Source of the DNA: Geobacteraceae bacterium
GTDB taxonomy: Bacteria; Desulfobacterota; Desulfuromonadia; Geobacterales; Geobacteraceae
DNA: 64,000 nt
Reading direction: 5' to 3'
NCBI GenBank assembly: GCA_024281055.1
Contig: JAMXLF010000011.1
Span: 1 to 64,000, forward strand
Shown: positions 18,344 to 28,882 of the stretch, piece by piece
Layout of the letters: each line of letters begins with the position of its first letter
Position numbering within the stretch: the stretch's first letter is position 1
Notes under the pieces: generated by a model
Seen by the model: the letters and a program-made list of their open reading frames with translations, nothing else
Database searches by the model: none
Told to the model about the DNA's origin: nothing
Position numbers and translations under genes: made by a program

Positions 18344-19043
18344 GCATATGATCTATCTACACCCGACACCGGTACGCATCTGGCACTGGCTCAACGCCCT
18401 GGGTATCGTCACCCTCTGCCTCACCGGCGCGCAGATCCGCTTCCCGGAATACCTGAACATTTTCGGCAACTATCGGACGGCCGTCCTGCTGCACAACACC
18501 GCCGGACTTGTCGTGGCGATCTCCTTTTCCCTCTGGTTCTTCTACTATACGCTGGGCTCCCGGAAGATCACGCAACTGTATGTCCCGGGAGTGGATGACC
18601 TGAAGCGCGGAGTGCTGCGCCAGGCGTTCTTCTATTTCTTCCTCTATTTCTTCGGCTGTCCCAATCCGCATCACGCAACGCCGGACAGCAAATTCAACCC
18701 GATGCAGAAGTCGGCATACCTGGCCATCATGTTCGTCCTGGTTCCGCTCGTAAGCCTGACCGGCATCCTTCTGATGAACGTCTCGCCGCTGCGGGAACTT
18801 GTAATCATGGCCGGGGGGCTCAAACTGCTCGTCGGGCTTCATTTCCTCATGGCATGCTCGCTCTGCGCCTTCCTCTTCACCCACGTCTACCTCACCACCC
18901 TCGGGCACACCCCCCTTGCCCATACCAAGTCGATGTGGACCGGCTGGGAAGAGGAAGAAGACCACGGGGAAGAGGCGGAGAAGGTGCACCAGGCAAAACC
19001 GCTGGCAGATCCTGCATTGGTACGGGTAAAGGCATCCTCATAG
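18336..19043 (+). CDS. cbcB: Di-heme b-type cytochrome, inner membrane (CbcB-like)
   Basis: The 235-residue membrane protein has four or more helices and the histidines of a b561/hydrogenase-type cytochrome b: HPTPVRIWHWLNALGIV in helix 1, LLHNTAGLVVAISFSLWFFYY in helix 2, and GLHFLMACSLCAFLFTHVYLTTLG in the last. A quinol-oxidising role feeding the seven-heme partner is inferred from the pairing. GGGAGGACCGCC before the ATG at 18336 fixes the start. The soluble tail is acidic. Confidence 0.85.
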   Translation: MSKHMIYLHPTPVRIWHWLNALGIVTLCLTGAQIRFPEYLNIFGNYRTAVLLHNTAGLVVAISFSLWFFYYTLGSRKITQLYVPGVDDLKRGVLRQAFFYFFLYFFGCPNPHHATPDSKFNPMQKSAYLAIMFVLVPLVSLTGILLMNVSPLRELVIMAGGLKLLVGLHFLMACSLCAFLFTHVYLTTLGHTPLAHTKSMWTGWEEEEDHGEEAEKVHQAKPLADPALVRVKASS

Positions 19044-19071
19044 CAGGCACCGCCCGGAAAGGAGGCTCATC

Positions 19072-19626
19072 ATGCTCGGACACATGATCGGACCCATGAG
19101 ACCCAAAACGGCTGATTCCCGGCAGCAGACAATTGGCAGCACGGCAGGCGTGAAGGAGCATCGGGAGCGCATCCGGCAAACCATTACCACACACGACGCC
19201 CTCTCCCGCCGCGGCCTGTGGGGAATGCTCTTCTTCATCGTGATCAGCGGGATGGCCCTCCAGTTCCGAGCCGTCGACCTGTTTGCCGGTCTTCCCGACA
19301 ACGTCCGCTGCATCATCGGCGCCCCGCCTCCTCCCGCCTTGATTCACGTGGTTCTGGCGGTCTCCACCCTCTCCTCGATCATCATCACCATCGGGCGCAT
19401 GGCGGAGGATGAAAACCCCGCCGGGAACTGGAGCCGGTTCTGGTCAGGGCTCGCATTCCGCTCCGTCTTCTACCTGTTCTACGCCACGGCCAACGCCCTC
19501 GAAGAGAATTTCCTCCTCGTCTTTACGGCCGGGATGATCGTCCTGGTCCTGGAACACTTCGCAACCTGGCTTTACGCCGTCAGGACCATCGAGAGGGAAA
19601 AGGAGCACCTGGCACAGCTCCGCTAG
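19072..19626 (+). CDS. Membrane protein at the end of the cytochrome operon
   Basis: The 184-residue protein has a polar N-terminal segment with several histidines, then about four helices (GMLFFIVISGMALQF, ALIHVVLAVSTLSSIIITIG, SVFYLFYATANALEENFLLVFTAGMIVLVLEHFATWLY). I see no heme-c motif and no recognised family; it might hold b-heme ligands or only structural helices. GGAAAGGAGGCTCATC precedes the ATG, and a strong terminator follows, so it closes the operon. Confidence 0.75.
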   Translation: MLGHMIGPMRPKTADSRQQTIGSTAGVKEHRERIRQTITTHDALSRRGLWGMLFFIVISGMALQFRAVDLFAGLPDNVRCIIGAPPPPALIHVVLAVSTLSSIIITIGRMAEDENPAGNWSRFWSGLAFRSVFYLFYATANALEENFLLVFTAGMIVLVLEHFATWLYAVRTIEREKEHLAQLR

Positions 19627-19650
19627 CAGTTGTTCCGCCCCCAAAGACAA

Positions 19651-19683
19651 AGGCCCCGAACTCGCGAACGGGGCCTGTTTTTT
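19651..19683 (+). terminator. Rho-independent terminator of the cytochrome operon
   Basis: AGGCCCCG and CGGGGCCT form a perfect 8-bp GC-rich stem, followed by GTTTTTT. Confidence 0.92.
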
Positions 19684-19897
19684 GCCCAAGGGCCTCTGGA
19701 CATCGCTCGCCGTGCAAAAGGCACCGGAACGAGCCGTCCCCCAAAGGCTCCCGCCACTTTTTGCTACCCGAAGCACCGCGTTTGATGTATACTTCACCGC
19801 ATCAGGCGGTGTTCTCCAGCGTCCCGGGAGCAGCAGCTTCCGGATCGAATCTGCCGGCACCGACCGTAGCAACCCCAGTGCCGCGAAAGGAACCCTC

Positions 19898-20239
19898 ATG
19901 AACGGTCCCCCTCCTGCGTATGACAAGGAACGGCAGTATCCCCGGGTCAACAAGCTCTTTTTCATCTCGTACATTGCCAGGGAGGAAGGGGAGCAAAAAA
20001 CGCCGATCTCGATGGGCCGGACACTGAACATCAGCTCGACCGGAATCGGCATGGAGATCTACCAGGAACTTGGCGTCGGCTCCACCATGGAGATGGACAT
20101 CGATGTGGAGGACTTCAACCTCTCCGTGCAGGGAAAGGTGGTCCACAGCCACGCCGTTGAGGAGGGGAAATACTACGTCGGCATTCAGTTCAACGAACCC
20201 CAGGAAAAACTGCACGAGAAGCTTACCCCGTTTCTCTGA
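19898..20239 (+). CDS. PilZ-domain protein
   Basis: The 113-residue single-domain protein shows the two c-di-GMP contact motifs of PilZ: RQYPRV (RxxxR) near residue 12 and NISSTGIGM ((D/N)xSxxG) near residue 49. Such proteins bind c-di-GMP and act on motility, polysaccharide or other targets by protein contact. The ATG at 19898 with CGAAAGGAACCC upstream is chosen because the frame before it is not conserved. It is monocistronic between terminators; 19684-19897 holds its promoter but no clear consensus. Confidence 0.9.
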   Translation: MNGPPPAYDKERQYPRVNKLFFISYIAREEGEQKTPISMGRTLNISSTGIGMEIYQELGVGSTMEMDIDVEDFNLSVQGKVVHSHAVEEGKYYVGIQFNEPQEKLHEKLTPFL

Positions 20240-20278
20240 CGATGCCGCGCCGATGGCTGGCATAAACCCCGCATGACG

Positions 20279-20308
20279 AAAAAAAGCCCCGGATTTCTCC
20301 GGGGCTTT
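20279..20308 (-). terminator. Rho-independent terminator of the cold-shock gene
   Basis: AAAGCCCCGG and CCGGGGCTTT form a 10-bp stem with a six-base loop; on the minus strand it is followed by a run of T. It also faces the end of the PilZ gene and may work in both directions. Confidence 0.9.
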
Positions 20309-20332
20309 CGTATTCGCTGGTTTCCTGCTGGT

Positions 20333-20533
20333 TCAGACCTTGAACACGTTGACTGCCTGTGGTCCCTTGGCTCCCTGGGAGACCTCGAAGGAGACCTGCT
20401 GCCCCTCGGCCAGGCTCTTGAAACCGTCCCCCTGGATCGCGGAGAAATGGACGAAAACATCGTCGCCGTTCTCCTGCTCGATGAAACCGAACCCCTTCTT
20501 GTCGTTGAACCACTTGACCACGCCCTTTGCCAT
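20333..20533 (-). CDS. Cold-shock protein (CspA family)
   Basis: The 66-residue protein starts [33 protein letters not shown], with both RNA-binding motifs of the cold-shock domain (KGFGFI and DVFVHF). It is expected to bind single-stranded RNA as a chaperone. GGGAGGCTGAGG precedes the ATG at 20533; the in-frame extension to 20569 is not conserved. Single-gene unit with its own terminator. Confidence 0.96.
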   Translation of the reverse strand: MAKGVVKWFNDKKGFGFIEQENGDDVFVHFSAIQGDGFKSLAEGQQVSFEVSQGAKGPQAVNVFKV

Positions 20534-20647
20534 CCTCAGCCTCCCTGTTGTATCGCCCGCTCCGGCCAAAAGCCCGGAGCGCGGCCCCGATTCGTTGAGT
20601 CCGTATTACACCTTCCCGCCGGCACTGTCAAGGGCTTATTACAGCAA

Positions 20648-20685
20648 GCGAAAGGGGGAACCGGCTGCCCGGTCCCCCCTTTCGC
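20648..20685 (-). terminator. Hairpin terminator after ppdK
   Basis: GCGAAAGGGGG pairs with CCCCCTTTCGC around an inner ACCGG...CCGGT stem, giving a very stable hairpin directly after the ppdK stop. Confidence 0.8.
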
Positions 20686-20693
20686 GACTTATT

Positions 20694-23357
20694 CTATTTC
20701 TCCAGCAACACCGCGTGGGCTGCGGCAAGCCGGGCGATGGGCACCCGGAAGGGTGAGCAGGACACGTAGTCGAGTCCCACCTTGTGACAGAAGATGACCG
20801 AGGAAGGATCGCCGCCGTGCTCGCCGCAGATGCCGAGCTTGATGTTCGCACGCGTGGCACGCCCCTTCTCGCACCCCATCTTCACGAGCTGGCCCACCCC
20901 GTTCTGATCGAGTGAGACGAACGGGTCTTCCGGCAAAAGCCCCGATTCCACGTAGAAGGGGAGAAACTTGCCGGCGTCGTCGCGGGACAGGCCGAAGGTG
21001 GTCTGGGTAAGGTCGTTGGTGCCGAAGGAGAAGAATTCGGCCTCCTGGGCGATCTCATCGGCGGTGAGTGCCGCCCGGGGAAGCTCGATCATGGTCCCGA
21101 TCAGGTAGTCGACCTTCACCCCGTAACTCGCGATCACCTCGTCGCAGACGCGGATGGCGTTCTCCCTGAGTCGCTTCAGCTCCTCCACCACTGCCACGAG
21201 CGGGATCATGATTTCGGGGACGATGGTGAACCCTTCGTTCTTCACCAGCTCGCAGGCCGCCTCCATGATGGCGCGTACCTGCATGTCGTAGATCTCCGGG
21301 AAGGTAAGACCGAGGCGGCAGCCGCGGTGGCCGAGCATCGGGTTGAACTCGTGGAGGAACTCCACCTTGTTCTTCAGGGCCTGGGAGCTCACCCCCATGG
21401 TCTTTGCGAGAGCGTCGATGTCCTTGTCCTCCTGGGGGAGGAACTCGTGGAGAGGCGGGTCGAGGAGGCGGATGGTGACCGGCAGCCCCTTCATCTCGCG
21501 GAAGATGCCGACGAAATCTCCCTTCTGCATGGGGAGGATCTTGGCGAGTGCCTTTTCGCGACCTTCCAGCTCCTCGGCGAGGATCATCTCCCGCACGGCG
21601 GCGATCCGGTCGGCCTCGAAGAACATGTGCTCGGTGCGACAGAGGCCGATCCCCTCGGCGCCGAACTCGCGGGCCACCTTGGAGTCGTGGGGGGTGTCGG
21701 CGTTGGTGCGGACTTTGAGTTTGCGGATCTTGTCCACCCACACCATGAGGGTGCCGAAGTCGCCGGTCAGCTGCGGCGGGACGGTCGGCACCTCCCCGAG
21801 CATCACCTCGCCGGTGGAGCCGTCGAGGGTGATGATGTCCCCCTTATTGACGACCACGCCACCCTTGGCGGTGAAGGACTCGGTGTTATAGTCCACCTTG
21901 ATGTCACCACAGCCGGCCACGCAGCATTTCCCCATGCCGCGGGCAACGACCGCCGCGTGGGAGGTCATGCCGCCGCGGGCGGTGAGGATTCCCTGGGCGG
22001 CGTGCATGCCGTGGATGTCCTCCGGGGAGGTCTCTACCCTGACGAGGATCACCTTGAGGCCGATCTTGGCAGCCGCCTCGGCCTCGTCGGCGGTGAAGAC
22101 CGCCTGGCCACAGGCCGCACCGGGAGATGCGGGAAGCCCCTTGGCGATGATCTTCTTTTTCGCCTTGGGATCGAGGGAGGGGTGGAGCAGCTGGTCGAGC
22201 TGCGAGGGGGCTACCCGCAGCACCGCGGTCTTCTCGTCGATCAGCCCTTCCTGCACCATGTCAACGGCGACCTTGATGGCCGCCTTGGCGGTCCGCTTGC
22301 CGTTCCGCGTCTGGAGCATGTAGAGCTTGCCCTTCTCGATGGTGAACTCGATGTCCTGCATGTCCTTGTAATGCTTTTCCAGGATAGTGCGGATGGCCGC
22401 CAGCTGGCGGTAGCACTCGGGAAGGACCTCCTCCATGGAGGGGAGGCACGCATCGCTCTTCTGGTCCTTGTTGATCGGCTGCGGGGTCCGGATGCCGGCC
22501 ACCACGTCCTCACCCTGGGCATTGACCAGGTACTCGCCGTAGAAGTAGTTCTCGCCTGTGGAGGGGTCGCGGGTGAAGGCGACGCCGGTGGCGCAGTCGT
22601 CCCCCATGTTGCCGAAGACCATGGACTGGACGTTGACCGCAGTCCCCCAGTCGGCCGGGATGTTGTTCAGCTTTCTGTAGGTGATGGCGCGCTGGTTCAT
22701 CCAGGAGCCGAACACGGCGCCGATCGCGCCCCAGAGTTGCTCCTGCGGATCTTCCGGGAACTCCTGGCCGAGGGTTTCCTTGATCTTCGCCTTGAACTTG
22801 CCGACGAGTTCCTTCCAGTCGGTGGCGGTTAGGTCGGTGTCGAGGTGGACCCCCTTCTCCTCCTTTTTCTGCTCCAGGAGGTGCTCCAGCGCATCCTTGT
22901 CCATTCCCATGACAACGTCGGAGTACATCTGCACGAAGCGGCGGTAGGCGTCGTAGGCGAAGCGTTCGTCCTTGCTCTGGGCGATGATCCCCTGCACGGT
23001 GGTATCATTAAGGCCGAGATTGAGGATGGTGTCCATCATCCCGGGCATGGAGGCACGGGCGCCGGAACGGACGGAGACGAGGAGGGGATTCGCCGGGTCG
23101 CCGAACCGTTTCCCCATGAGCTCCTCCACCTTGCGCAGATTCGCCGCCACCTCTTCCTTGAGCCCTGCCGGATAGTTCCGGTTATTCTTGTAGAACTCGG
23201 TGCAGACCTCGGTGGTGATGGTGAAGCCGGCGGGGACCGGAAGGCCGATGCTCGTCATTTCCGCCAGGTTGGCCCCCTTGCCCCCCAGCAGGTTCTTCAT
23301 CTCCGCGTTTCCTTCGGCCTGACCGTTGCCGAAGAAGTAGACATACTTCGCTGCCAT
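20694..23357 (-). CDS. ppdK: Pyruvate, phosphate dikinase
   Basis: PPDK interconverts pyruvate, ATP and phosphate with phosphoenolpyruvate, AMP and pyrophosphate; it feeds gluconeogenesis from acetate-derived pyruvate. The 887-residue product has the N-terminal ATP-grasp domain ([29 protein letters not shown]), the swivelling phosphohistidine domain ([27 protein letters not shown]) and the PEP/pyruvate barrel ([59 protein letters not shown]). The ATG at 23357 follows GGAGGAGAAC. The upstream gap 23358-23536 contains a perfect AAGGCT-ttt-AGCCTT palindrome. Confidence 0.97.
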   Translation of the reverse strand: MAAKYVYFFGNGQAEGNAEMKNLLGGKGANLAEMTSIGLPVPAGFTITTEVCTEFYKNNRNYPAGLKEEVAANLRKVEELMGKRFGDPANPLLVSVRSGARASMPGMMDTILNLGLNDTTVQGIIAQSKDERFAYDAYRRFVQMYSDVVMGMDKDALEHLLEQKKEEKGVHLDTDLTATDWKELVGKFKAKIKETLGQEFPEDPQEQLWGAIGAVFGSWMNQRAITYRKLNNIPADWGTAVNVQSMVFGNMGDDCATGVAFTRDPSTGENYFYGEYLVNAQGEDVVAGIRTPQPINKDQKSDACLPSMEEVLPECYRQLAAIRTILEKHYKDMQDIEFTIEKGKLYMLQTRNGKRTAKAAIKVAVDMVQEGLIDEKTAVLRVAPSQLDQLLHPSLDPKAKKKIIAKGLPASPGAACGQAVFTADEAEAAAKIGLKVILVRVETSPEDIHGMHAAQGILTARGGMTSHAAVVARGMGKCCVAGCGDIKVDYNTESFTAKGGVVVNKGDIITLDGSTGEVMLGEVPTVPPQLTGDFGTLMVWVDKIRKLKVRTNADTPHDSKVAREFGAEGIGLCRTEHMFFEADRIAAVREMILAEELEGREKALAKILPMQKGDFVGIFREMKGLPVTIRLLDPPLHEFLPQEDKDIDALAKTMGVSSQALKNKVEFLHEFNPMLGHRGCRLGLTFPEIYDMQVRAIMEAACELVKNEGFTIVPEIMIPLVAVVEELKRLRENAIRVCDEVIASYGVKVDYLIGTMIELPRAALTADEIAQEAEFFSFGTNDLTQTTFGLSRDDAGKFLPFYVESGLLPEDPFVSLDQNGVGQLVKMGCEKGRATRANIKLGICGEHGGDPSSVIFCHKVGLDYVSCSPFRVPIARLAAAHAVLLEK

Positions 23358-23489
23358 TGTTCTCCTCCTCGTTTTTAGGGCGGAATCGATAAAGTCCCAT
23401 TGCATCTGGTGGTTCGAACATGACTTGTTGCTGGAGCTTTTCTCGATCCGCTTTTTTATTGTGATTCAAAAACTGTTGACTGTGATTAA

Positions 23490-23504
23490 AAGGCTTTTAG
23501 CCTT
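23490..23504. promoter_or_regulatory. Palindrome in the ppdK upstream region
   Basis: AAGGCT-TTT-AGCCTT is perfect and sits roughly 135 bases before the ppdK ATG, near two GTGATT-A/C-AAA direct repeats. It is a candidate operator; I saw no convincing promoter beside it. Confidence 0.35.
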
Positions 23505-23536
23505 GTTCAACACTGATTTAGCCAGATTAAAACATA

Positions 23537-23573
23537 AAAATAGCCGCCTCCCTTACGGGGAGGCGGCTATTTT
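23537..23573 (-). terminator. Terminator overlapping the glyS stop codon
   Basis: TAGCCGCCTCCC and the matching GGGAGGCGGCTA form a 12-bp stem flanked by A and T runs. The glyS stop codon (23553-23555) falls within the loop, so the hairpin is partly coding. Confidence 0.88.
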
Positions 23574-25621
23574 CGCGAAGTCCGCGATGTCTCGGAAGAG
23601 ACCCTTGACCTCCTGCAGGAGGGACAAGCGGTTTGTTCGGACCCGTTCGTCCTCGGCCATGACCATGACCCGGTCGAAGAAGCTGTCCACCATCCCCCTG
23701 AGCGCGGCGATCTCGGTCAGGGCGGCCAGGTAATCCCGGCCGGCGACCTTGGCAGCCACAGACTCGCTGACGGCCTGGAACGCCACGTGGAGCTCCCGCT
23801 CGGCATCTTCCTGGAAGAGCGCCGGTGCGATCGGCACGGAGACCGGCTCCTTGACGATGTTACAGACCCTCTTGAAGGCCACCGCCAGTTGTTCGAAGTC
23901 GGGTCGGTTCTTGAACTCGGCGAGGGCCGCGATCTTGTCCGCAGCATCGATCAGGTTGTCGAAGGAGGCGCTCACGACCGCGTCCACCACGTCGGCCGGG
24001 TAGCGGTCGGCCATGAGGTTGACGAACCGGCCGGCGAAGAAATTGGTCACGTCCGACGCCACCTCTTCCCGCTTCCGGGTGAGCTTGCCCGCCAGCAGGT
24101 CGAGGGAGCGGCCGATGAGAGCCGCCAGTGACAGGGGATACCCCTTGGCGATGACGATGTTGATGATGCCCAAGGCCGAGCGGCGCAAGGCATAAGGATC
24201 GGCGCTTCCCGTCGGGATGAGCCCCACGCCGAAACAACCGCAGATGGTGTCGAGCTTGTCGGCAATGGAGACGAAGGCCCCGCAGTCGGACGCCGGGAGC
24301 TCGCCCCCGGCCTGGATCGGGAGGTAGTGCTCGAAGATGGCGGTCGCCACCTCCGGGTCCTCGCCGGCGATGAGGGCGTATTCCCGTCCCATCACCCCCT
24401 GCACCTCGGGGAACTCGCCGACCATGCCGGTCACCAAGTCAGCCTTGCACAGGTACGCTGCGCGGGAAACCTTCTCCTTCAGCTCGGACTTCAGTTCGGC
24501 GGCCAGGGATTCGGCCAGCGCACGGAACCGCTCCATCTTTTCGTAGGAGGTGCCAAGCTTCGCTTGGTAGACTACGGCCTTGAGGGACTCCACCCGGTCC
24601 GCGAGGGGGACCTTCTTGTCCTCGTTGAAGAAGAAGCGGGCGTCGGAGAGGCGGGCACGGAGCACCCGTTCGTTCCCCTTCACCACGACCGAGGGATCCT
24701 CGGTCAGGGTATTGTTGATGGTGATGAAGGCGGGGAGAAGCTTTCCGCTCTCGTCCACCACAGAGAAATAGCGCTGGTGGCTCCTCATGGAGGTGATGAG
24801 CACCTCCTTGGGCACCACGAGGAAGTCGGAGGAGAAGGTGCCGACCACAACACTCGGGTACTCCACCAGGTAGGCCACCTGCTCCAGGAGCTCCTCGTCG
24901 GGGAGGAGGTGCCCGCCGGTCGTCTTGGCGACCCGGTGTATCTCCCGCCGGATGGTCTCCATCCGCCGCTCCGGGTCGGGGATGACGAAGTGGCGCTCGC
25001 ACTCGTCGAGATAGTGGGCAAAGTCGCGCACCGGGAACGGCTGGTTGGCCATGAAGCGGTGGCCGCGGGAAACGCTGCCGCTCTCGATGGCGCCGAAGGC
25101 GAACGGCACGACCACGCCGTCGAAGAGGGCAACGATCCAGTGGATCGGCCGGGCGAAGCGGACCTCCTGGTCACCCCAGCGCATCGACTTCTTGAACGGA
25201 ATGCCGGCAATAACGCGGGGAAGGATCTCGGCGAGGAGATCGGGAGTCGGCCGGCCGCTCTCCTTCCTGACCGCGGCGACGTACTCACCCTTTTCCGTTG
25301 TCACCAGGGTAAGGGTCGCGACATCCACCCCCTGGCCCCGGGCGAACCCTTCGGCAGCCTTGGTCGGCTTGCCTGCGGCGTCGAAGGCGACGTTTTTCGC
25401 GGGTCCCATGGCGGTAATCTCCGCGTCAGGCTGAACGGCCGGAACATCCTTCACCACCAGCGCCAGCCGGCGCGGGGTGGCGAGGGTCGTGATGTCGCCG
25501 TGGGAAAGGCGGGCGTTCTCCAGCTCCTTGCGGACCAGCGTCTCCAGGTCGGCCTGCGCCTTGGGGAGAAAGCCGGCCGGGATCTCTTCGGTGCCGATTT
25601 CCAGGAACAGTTCCTTGAGCA

Positions 25622-25622
<1 letters not shown>
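23553..25622 (-). CDS. glyS: Glycyl-tRNA synthetase beta subunit
   Basis: The beta chain of the bacterial alpha2beta2 enzyme; it carries tRNA recognition. The 689-residue product starts MLKELFLEIGTEEIPAGFLP and contains ATPRRLALVV, the block MRWGDQEVRFARPIHWIVAL, LVEYPSVVVGTFSSDFL, the HD-like segment YLCKADLVTGMVGEFPEVQGVMGREYA and a C-terminal anticodon-binding helical domain. It shares one base with the end of glyQ, so they are translationally coupled. Confidence 0.97.
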
Positions 25623-26497
<875 letters not shown>

Positions 26498-26600
26498 AAC
26501 GCGCTCCTCCTCTAGCAAATATCCGGCAATTTTATTCAGTGTAAACGGGGTTTTGGTGCGGCTGAACAAAACATCATTGTATCCAATGGGTTAGCCGCGT

Positions 26601-26629
26601 AAGTGTACAGTTTCCGGTGTCCCGTGTCA
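26601..26629 (-). promoter_or_regulatory. Promoter of glyQS
   Basis: On the minus strand TTGACA (26624-26629), 17 bases and TACACT (26601-26606) form a good sigma70 promoter. Confidence 0.75.
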
Positions 26630-26730
26630 AGGACTTATTGGCGGAGGCACTACTTGGATGATTACAGGGAGTCATAAAGAACGGGGGCGCATCATATAGT
26701 TGGGATTATTACCAGAGCAGGCTTAAAGCA

Positions 26731-26764
26731 AAAAAAAACGACCCGAAAACCGGACCGTTTTTTT
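26731..26764 (-). terminator. Terminator after the small gene at 26810
   Basis: On the minus strand ACGGTCCG and CGGGTCGT pair fully if two G-U pairs are allowed, around a short T-rich loop, followed by nine T. It separates the ribosomal/hypothetical genes from glyQS. Confidence 0.75.
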
Positions 26765-26809
26765 GAAGCGTGAGAATAGAAATTAATTTACTGGGGCCAT
26801 CGCACCCTG

Positions 26810-27037
26810 TTACGGTTTATCCCATGCCTCGTGGATGGTATCAGTCACTTCTCTGGCAGCCGCCCGCAACTCGCTGCAGCTGTTATGACTCTCTGCGGCA
26901 TGCAGATCACTTCTGACTCTGCCGCTTATCTGGTCTGCTTGCACCGAGATTTCTACATCATTACCCTTGGTGATACGGAGCGATCCTGCATAGTCCTCAT
27001 AATCCACCTTGAACCCGTCTTTGTAGTCGCATCTCAT
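26810..27037 (-). CDS. Small hypothetical protein (75 aa)
   Basis: The product begins MRCDYKDGFKVDYEDYAGSLRITKGNDVEISVQADQISGRVRSDL and is acidic and soluble, with two cysteines and no recognised domain. GAGGTGAGCTTT before the ATG at 27037 is a strong start signal; the frame extends to 27100, but that part is AT-rich and hydrophobic without a ribosome site. It stands alone between the rplI terminator and its own terminator. Function unknown. Confidence 0.65.
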   Translation of the reverse strand: MRCDYKDGFKVDYEDYAGSLRITKGNDVEISVQADQISGRVRSDLHAAESHNSCSELRAAAREVTDTIHEAWDKP

Positions 27038-27108
27038 AAAGCTCACCTCTTTCCTACTAACAAGTATGGCACATATAAAATTGAAAATCAATATCGTCAT
27101 AATGGCGC

Positions 27109-27144
27109 AAAAAAAGCGACAGAGTGGAACAACTGTCGCCTTTT
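27109..27144 (-). terminator. Terminator of the rpsF-rplI operon
   Basis: GCGACAG and CTGTCGC form a 7-bp stem; on the minus strand a T-run follows. It lies about 30 bases after the rplI stop. Confidence 0.85.
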
Positions 27145-27175
27145 CTTGCTGTACACGCCCGATTAGGCGTCAGGC

Positions 27176-27622
27176 TTACTCAGCCTTGGTGATGGTCACC
27201 TTCAGGTTGGCAGTTACCTCGGGGTGGACCTTCACGGCCACGGTGTACTCACCCACCTGCTTGATCGGCTCGGCCAACACGATCTTCTTCCGGTCGATCT
27301 CGATCCCTTGGGCCTTAAGCTGCTCAGCCAGCTCCATGTTGGTGACAGAGCCGAAGAGTTTCCCCTCTTCCCCCGCCTGGTGGACAAGGTTCAGGACAAG
27401 TCCCTCGATCCGGGCAACCAGCTGCTTGGCCTGCTCCAGCACCTTGTTCTTCTTGTACTCCAGCTGACGCTTGGCGTGCTCGAGGGCCTTGGCGTTTTTA
27501 GTGGTCGCCTCGATGGCGAAGCCCTTGGGGATCAGGTAGTTGCGGGCGTAGCCAGGGGCCACCTTGACGATGTCGCCGATGTGGCCGAGGTTGTCCATGT
27601 TTTCCTTGAGAATTACTTTCAT
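27176..27622 (-). CDS. rplI: 50S ribosomal protein L9
   Basis: The 148-residue protein begins MKVILKENMDNLGHIGDIVKVAPGYARNYLIPKGFA, the conserved L9 N-terminal domain that binds 23S rRNA, followed by the long connecting helix and C-terminal domain. It is the last gene of the rpsF-rpsR-DUF2232-rplI operon. Confidence 0.98.
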   Translation of the reverse strand: MKVILKENMDNLGHIGDIVKVAPGYARNYLIPKGFAIEATTKNAKALEHAKRQLEYKKNKVLEQAKQLVARIEGLVLNLVHQAGEEGKLFGSVTNMELAEQLKAQGIEIDRKKIVLAEPIKQVGEYTVAVKVHPEVTANLKVTITKAE

Positions 27623-27644
27623 CTGTCGTTCCTCCTAGCCTGAG

Positions 27645-28580
27645 TTACAGGTTTTCCCGATGTTTCGGGGTTCGAAAATTTCCCCATAGATCGAATATGC
27701 CGACCACCGCAACCGCAATCGCCAGATAGGGCTGCAGCGCCAGCAGGACGTAAAAGATCGCCCGGACAAAGACCGGGACGGCAAAGCGCTCGAAAAAGTG
27801 CAGGATAACGGCCAAACCCTGCAGAAAGTACAGGAACAGGATAGCTATCAGCACGTTCAGTGCCACGTCGGTGATGATGGCAGAGTTGAGCAGCAAGGCA
27901 AAACCGGCTACTATGAGCGGCCATACCAGCAGCTCCGGATTCCGGAACTGCCTGAACTCCCCCAGCGGCAACGGCCGGGGAAACCGTGCGGCAAACCTCT
28001 TGATGACCAGCAGGTTGAGTCCGGCTACGCACGCCAGGCTCACGAGGATGAGGGCCGGATAAGTCCTGCCGATCAGGGCTCCCCCCTCCTTGAGCACCTG
28101 CTCCATCGATTGCAGTTCATCCCCCTTGAAGCCGCTCTTCGCGAAGAAGCCCGACATCTCGGTGATGCTGTAATCGATGACCTTAAGCACCTGGCGATGA
28201 ACATCCACCCCCTGGCTGAGACCGTATGCCGCGGCAACCAGGAGCAGGATCGCTACGTTGACCGCGACGGTATACGCCAGGGAACGGGCACCACCCTTAC
28301 CCGTCGTCACGAAGACCGGCAGCACCAGGGAAGTGATGCCGAACAGCACGAGATAGAGGGCAGTGAGGGGGACCTGAACGACCGCCGCCAGCACCACCGA
28401 GCTGATGCCGACGATTGCCGCGCCGCTCGCTTTGCCGTTCTTCAGGGTGTAATAGAGAGCCGGCAGCGGTGTAAAAACCCCCGGCATGACACCCAGTACG
28501 ACGAAAGCTGCAAACAGGGCAAGCGTCAACACGCTCCCCTTGACAATGTCCAGCCAAGCCCCTTGAACAGGGAAGTTCAT
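27645..28580 (-). CDS. DUF2232 (YybS-like) multi-spanning membrane protein
   Basis: The protein (311 aa from the ATG at 28580) has about eight hydrophobic segments, beginning MNFPVQGAWLDIVKGSVLTLALFAAFVVLGVMPGVFTPLPALYY. Its place between the S18 and L9 genes is the usual position of the DUF2232 family, whose function is not established. A charged loop around residues 130-160 is probably outside the membrane. The start is only seven bases from the rpsR stop with a weak ribosome site, suggesting coupled translation. Confidence 0.85.
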   Translation of the reverse strand: MNFPVQGAWLDIVKGSVLTLALFAAFVVLGVMPGVFTPLPALYYTLKNGKASGAAIVGISSVVLAAVVQVPLTALYLVLFGITSLVLPVFVTTGKGGARSLAYTVAVNVAILLLVAAAYGLSQGVDVHRQVLKVIDYSITEMSGFFAKSGFKGDELQSMEQVLKEGGALIGRTYPALILVSLACVAGLNLLVIKRFAARFPRPLPLGEFRQFRNPELLVWPLIVAGFALLLNSAIITDVALNVLIAILFLYFLQGLAVILHFFERFAVPVFVRAIFYVLLALQPYLAIAVAVVGIFDLWGNFRTPKHRENL

Positions 28581-28587
28581 GGGCTGC

Positions 28588-28860
28588 CTAGGGCATTGCG
28601 TGCGTGCCGGCAACCGGGAGCAGGGCGATGTTCCTGGCCCGCTTGATGGCCTCGGTGATCTCCCGCTGGTGGTGGGAGCAGTTTCCGGAAATCCGGCGGG
28701 GAATGATCTTGCCCCGCTCGGTGATGAAGTAACGCAGGGTACGGGGGTCCTTGTAGTCGATCGTCACCTGCTTATCGGCGCAGAAACGGCACACCTTCCT
28801 GCGCTGGAAAGGTCTTTTTTTCCTGGGGCCGCTGGGGCGCTGGGGTCTCTCGTCACTCAT
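28588..28860 (-). CDS. rpsR: 30S ribosomal protein S18
   Basis: The 90-residue protein contains the S18 core [40 protein letters not shown]. CxxC is present, so this is a cysteine-containing, zinc-type version. It partners S6 on the 16S rRNA platform, encoded just upstream. Confidence 0.98.
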   Translation of the reverse strand: MSDERPQRPSGPRKKRPFQRRKVCRFCADKQVTIDYKDPRTLRYFITERGKIIPRRISGNCSHHQREITEAIKRARNIALLPVAGTHAMP

Positions 28861-28882
28861 TGTATGTCATCCTCCGTTATTT

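Noticed and set aside
21327-22832. A 501-codon frame antisense to ppdK, and similar frames antisense to glyS, pabB and metX
   Set aside because: All are composition-driven shadows of confident genes.
26498-26600. A T-box leader before glyQS
   Set aside because: The roughly 100-base leader lacks the T-box sequence, specifier-loop pattern and an antiterminator/terminator pair.
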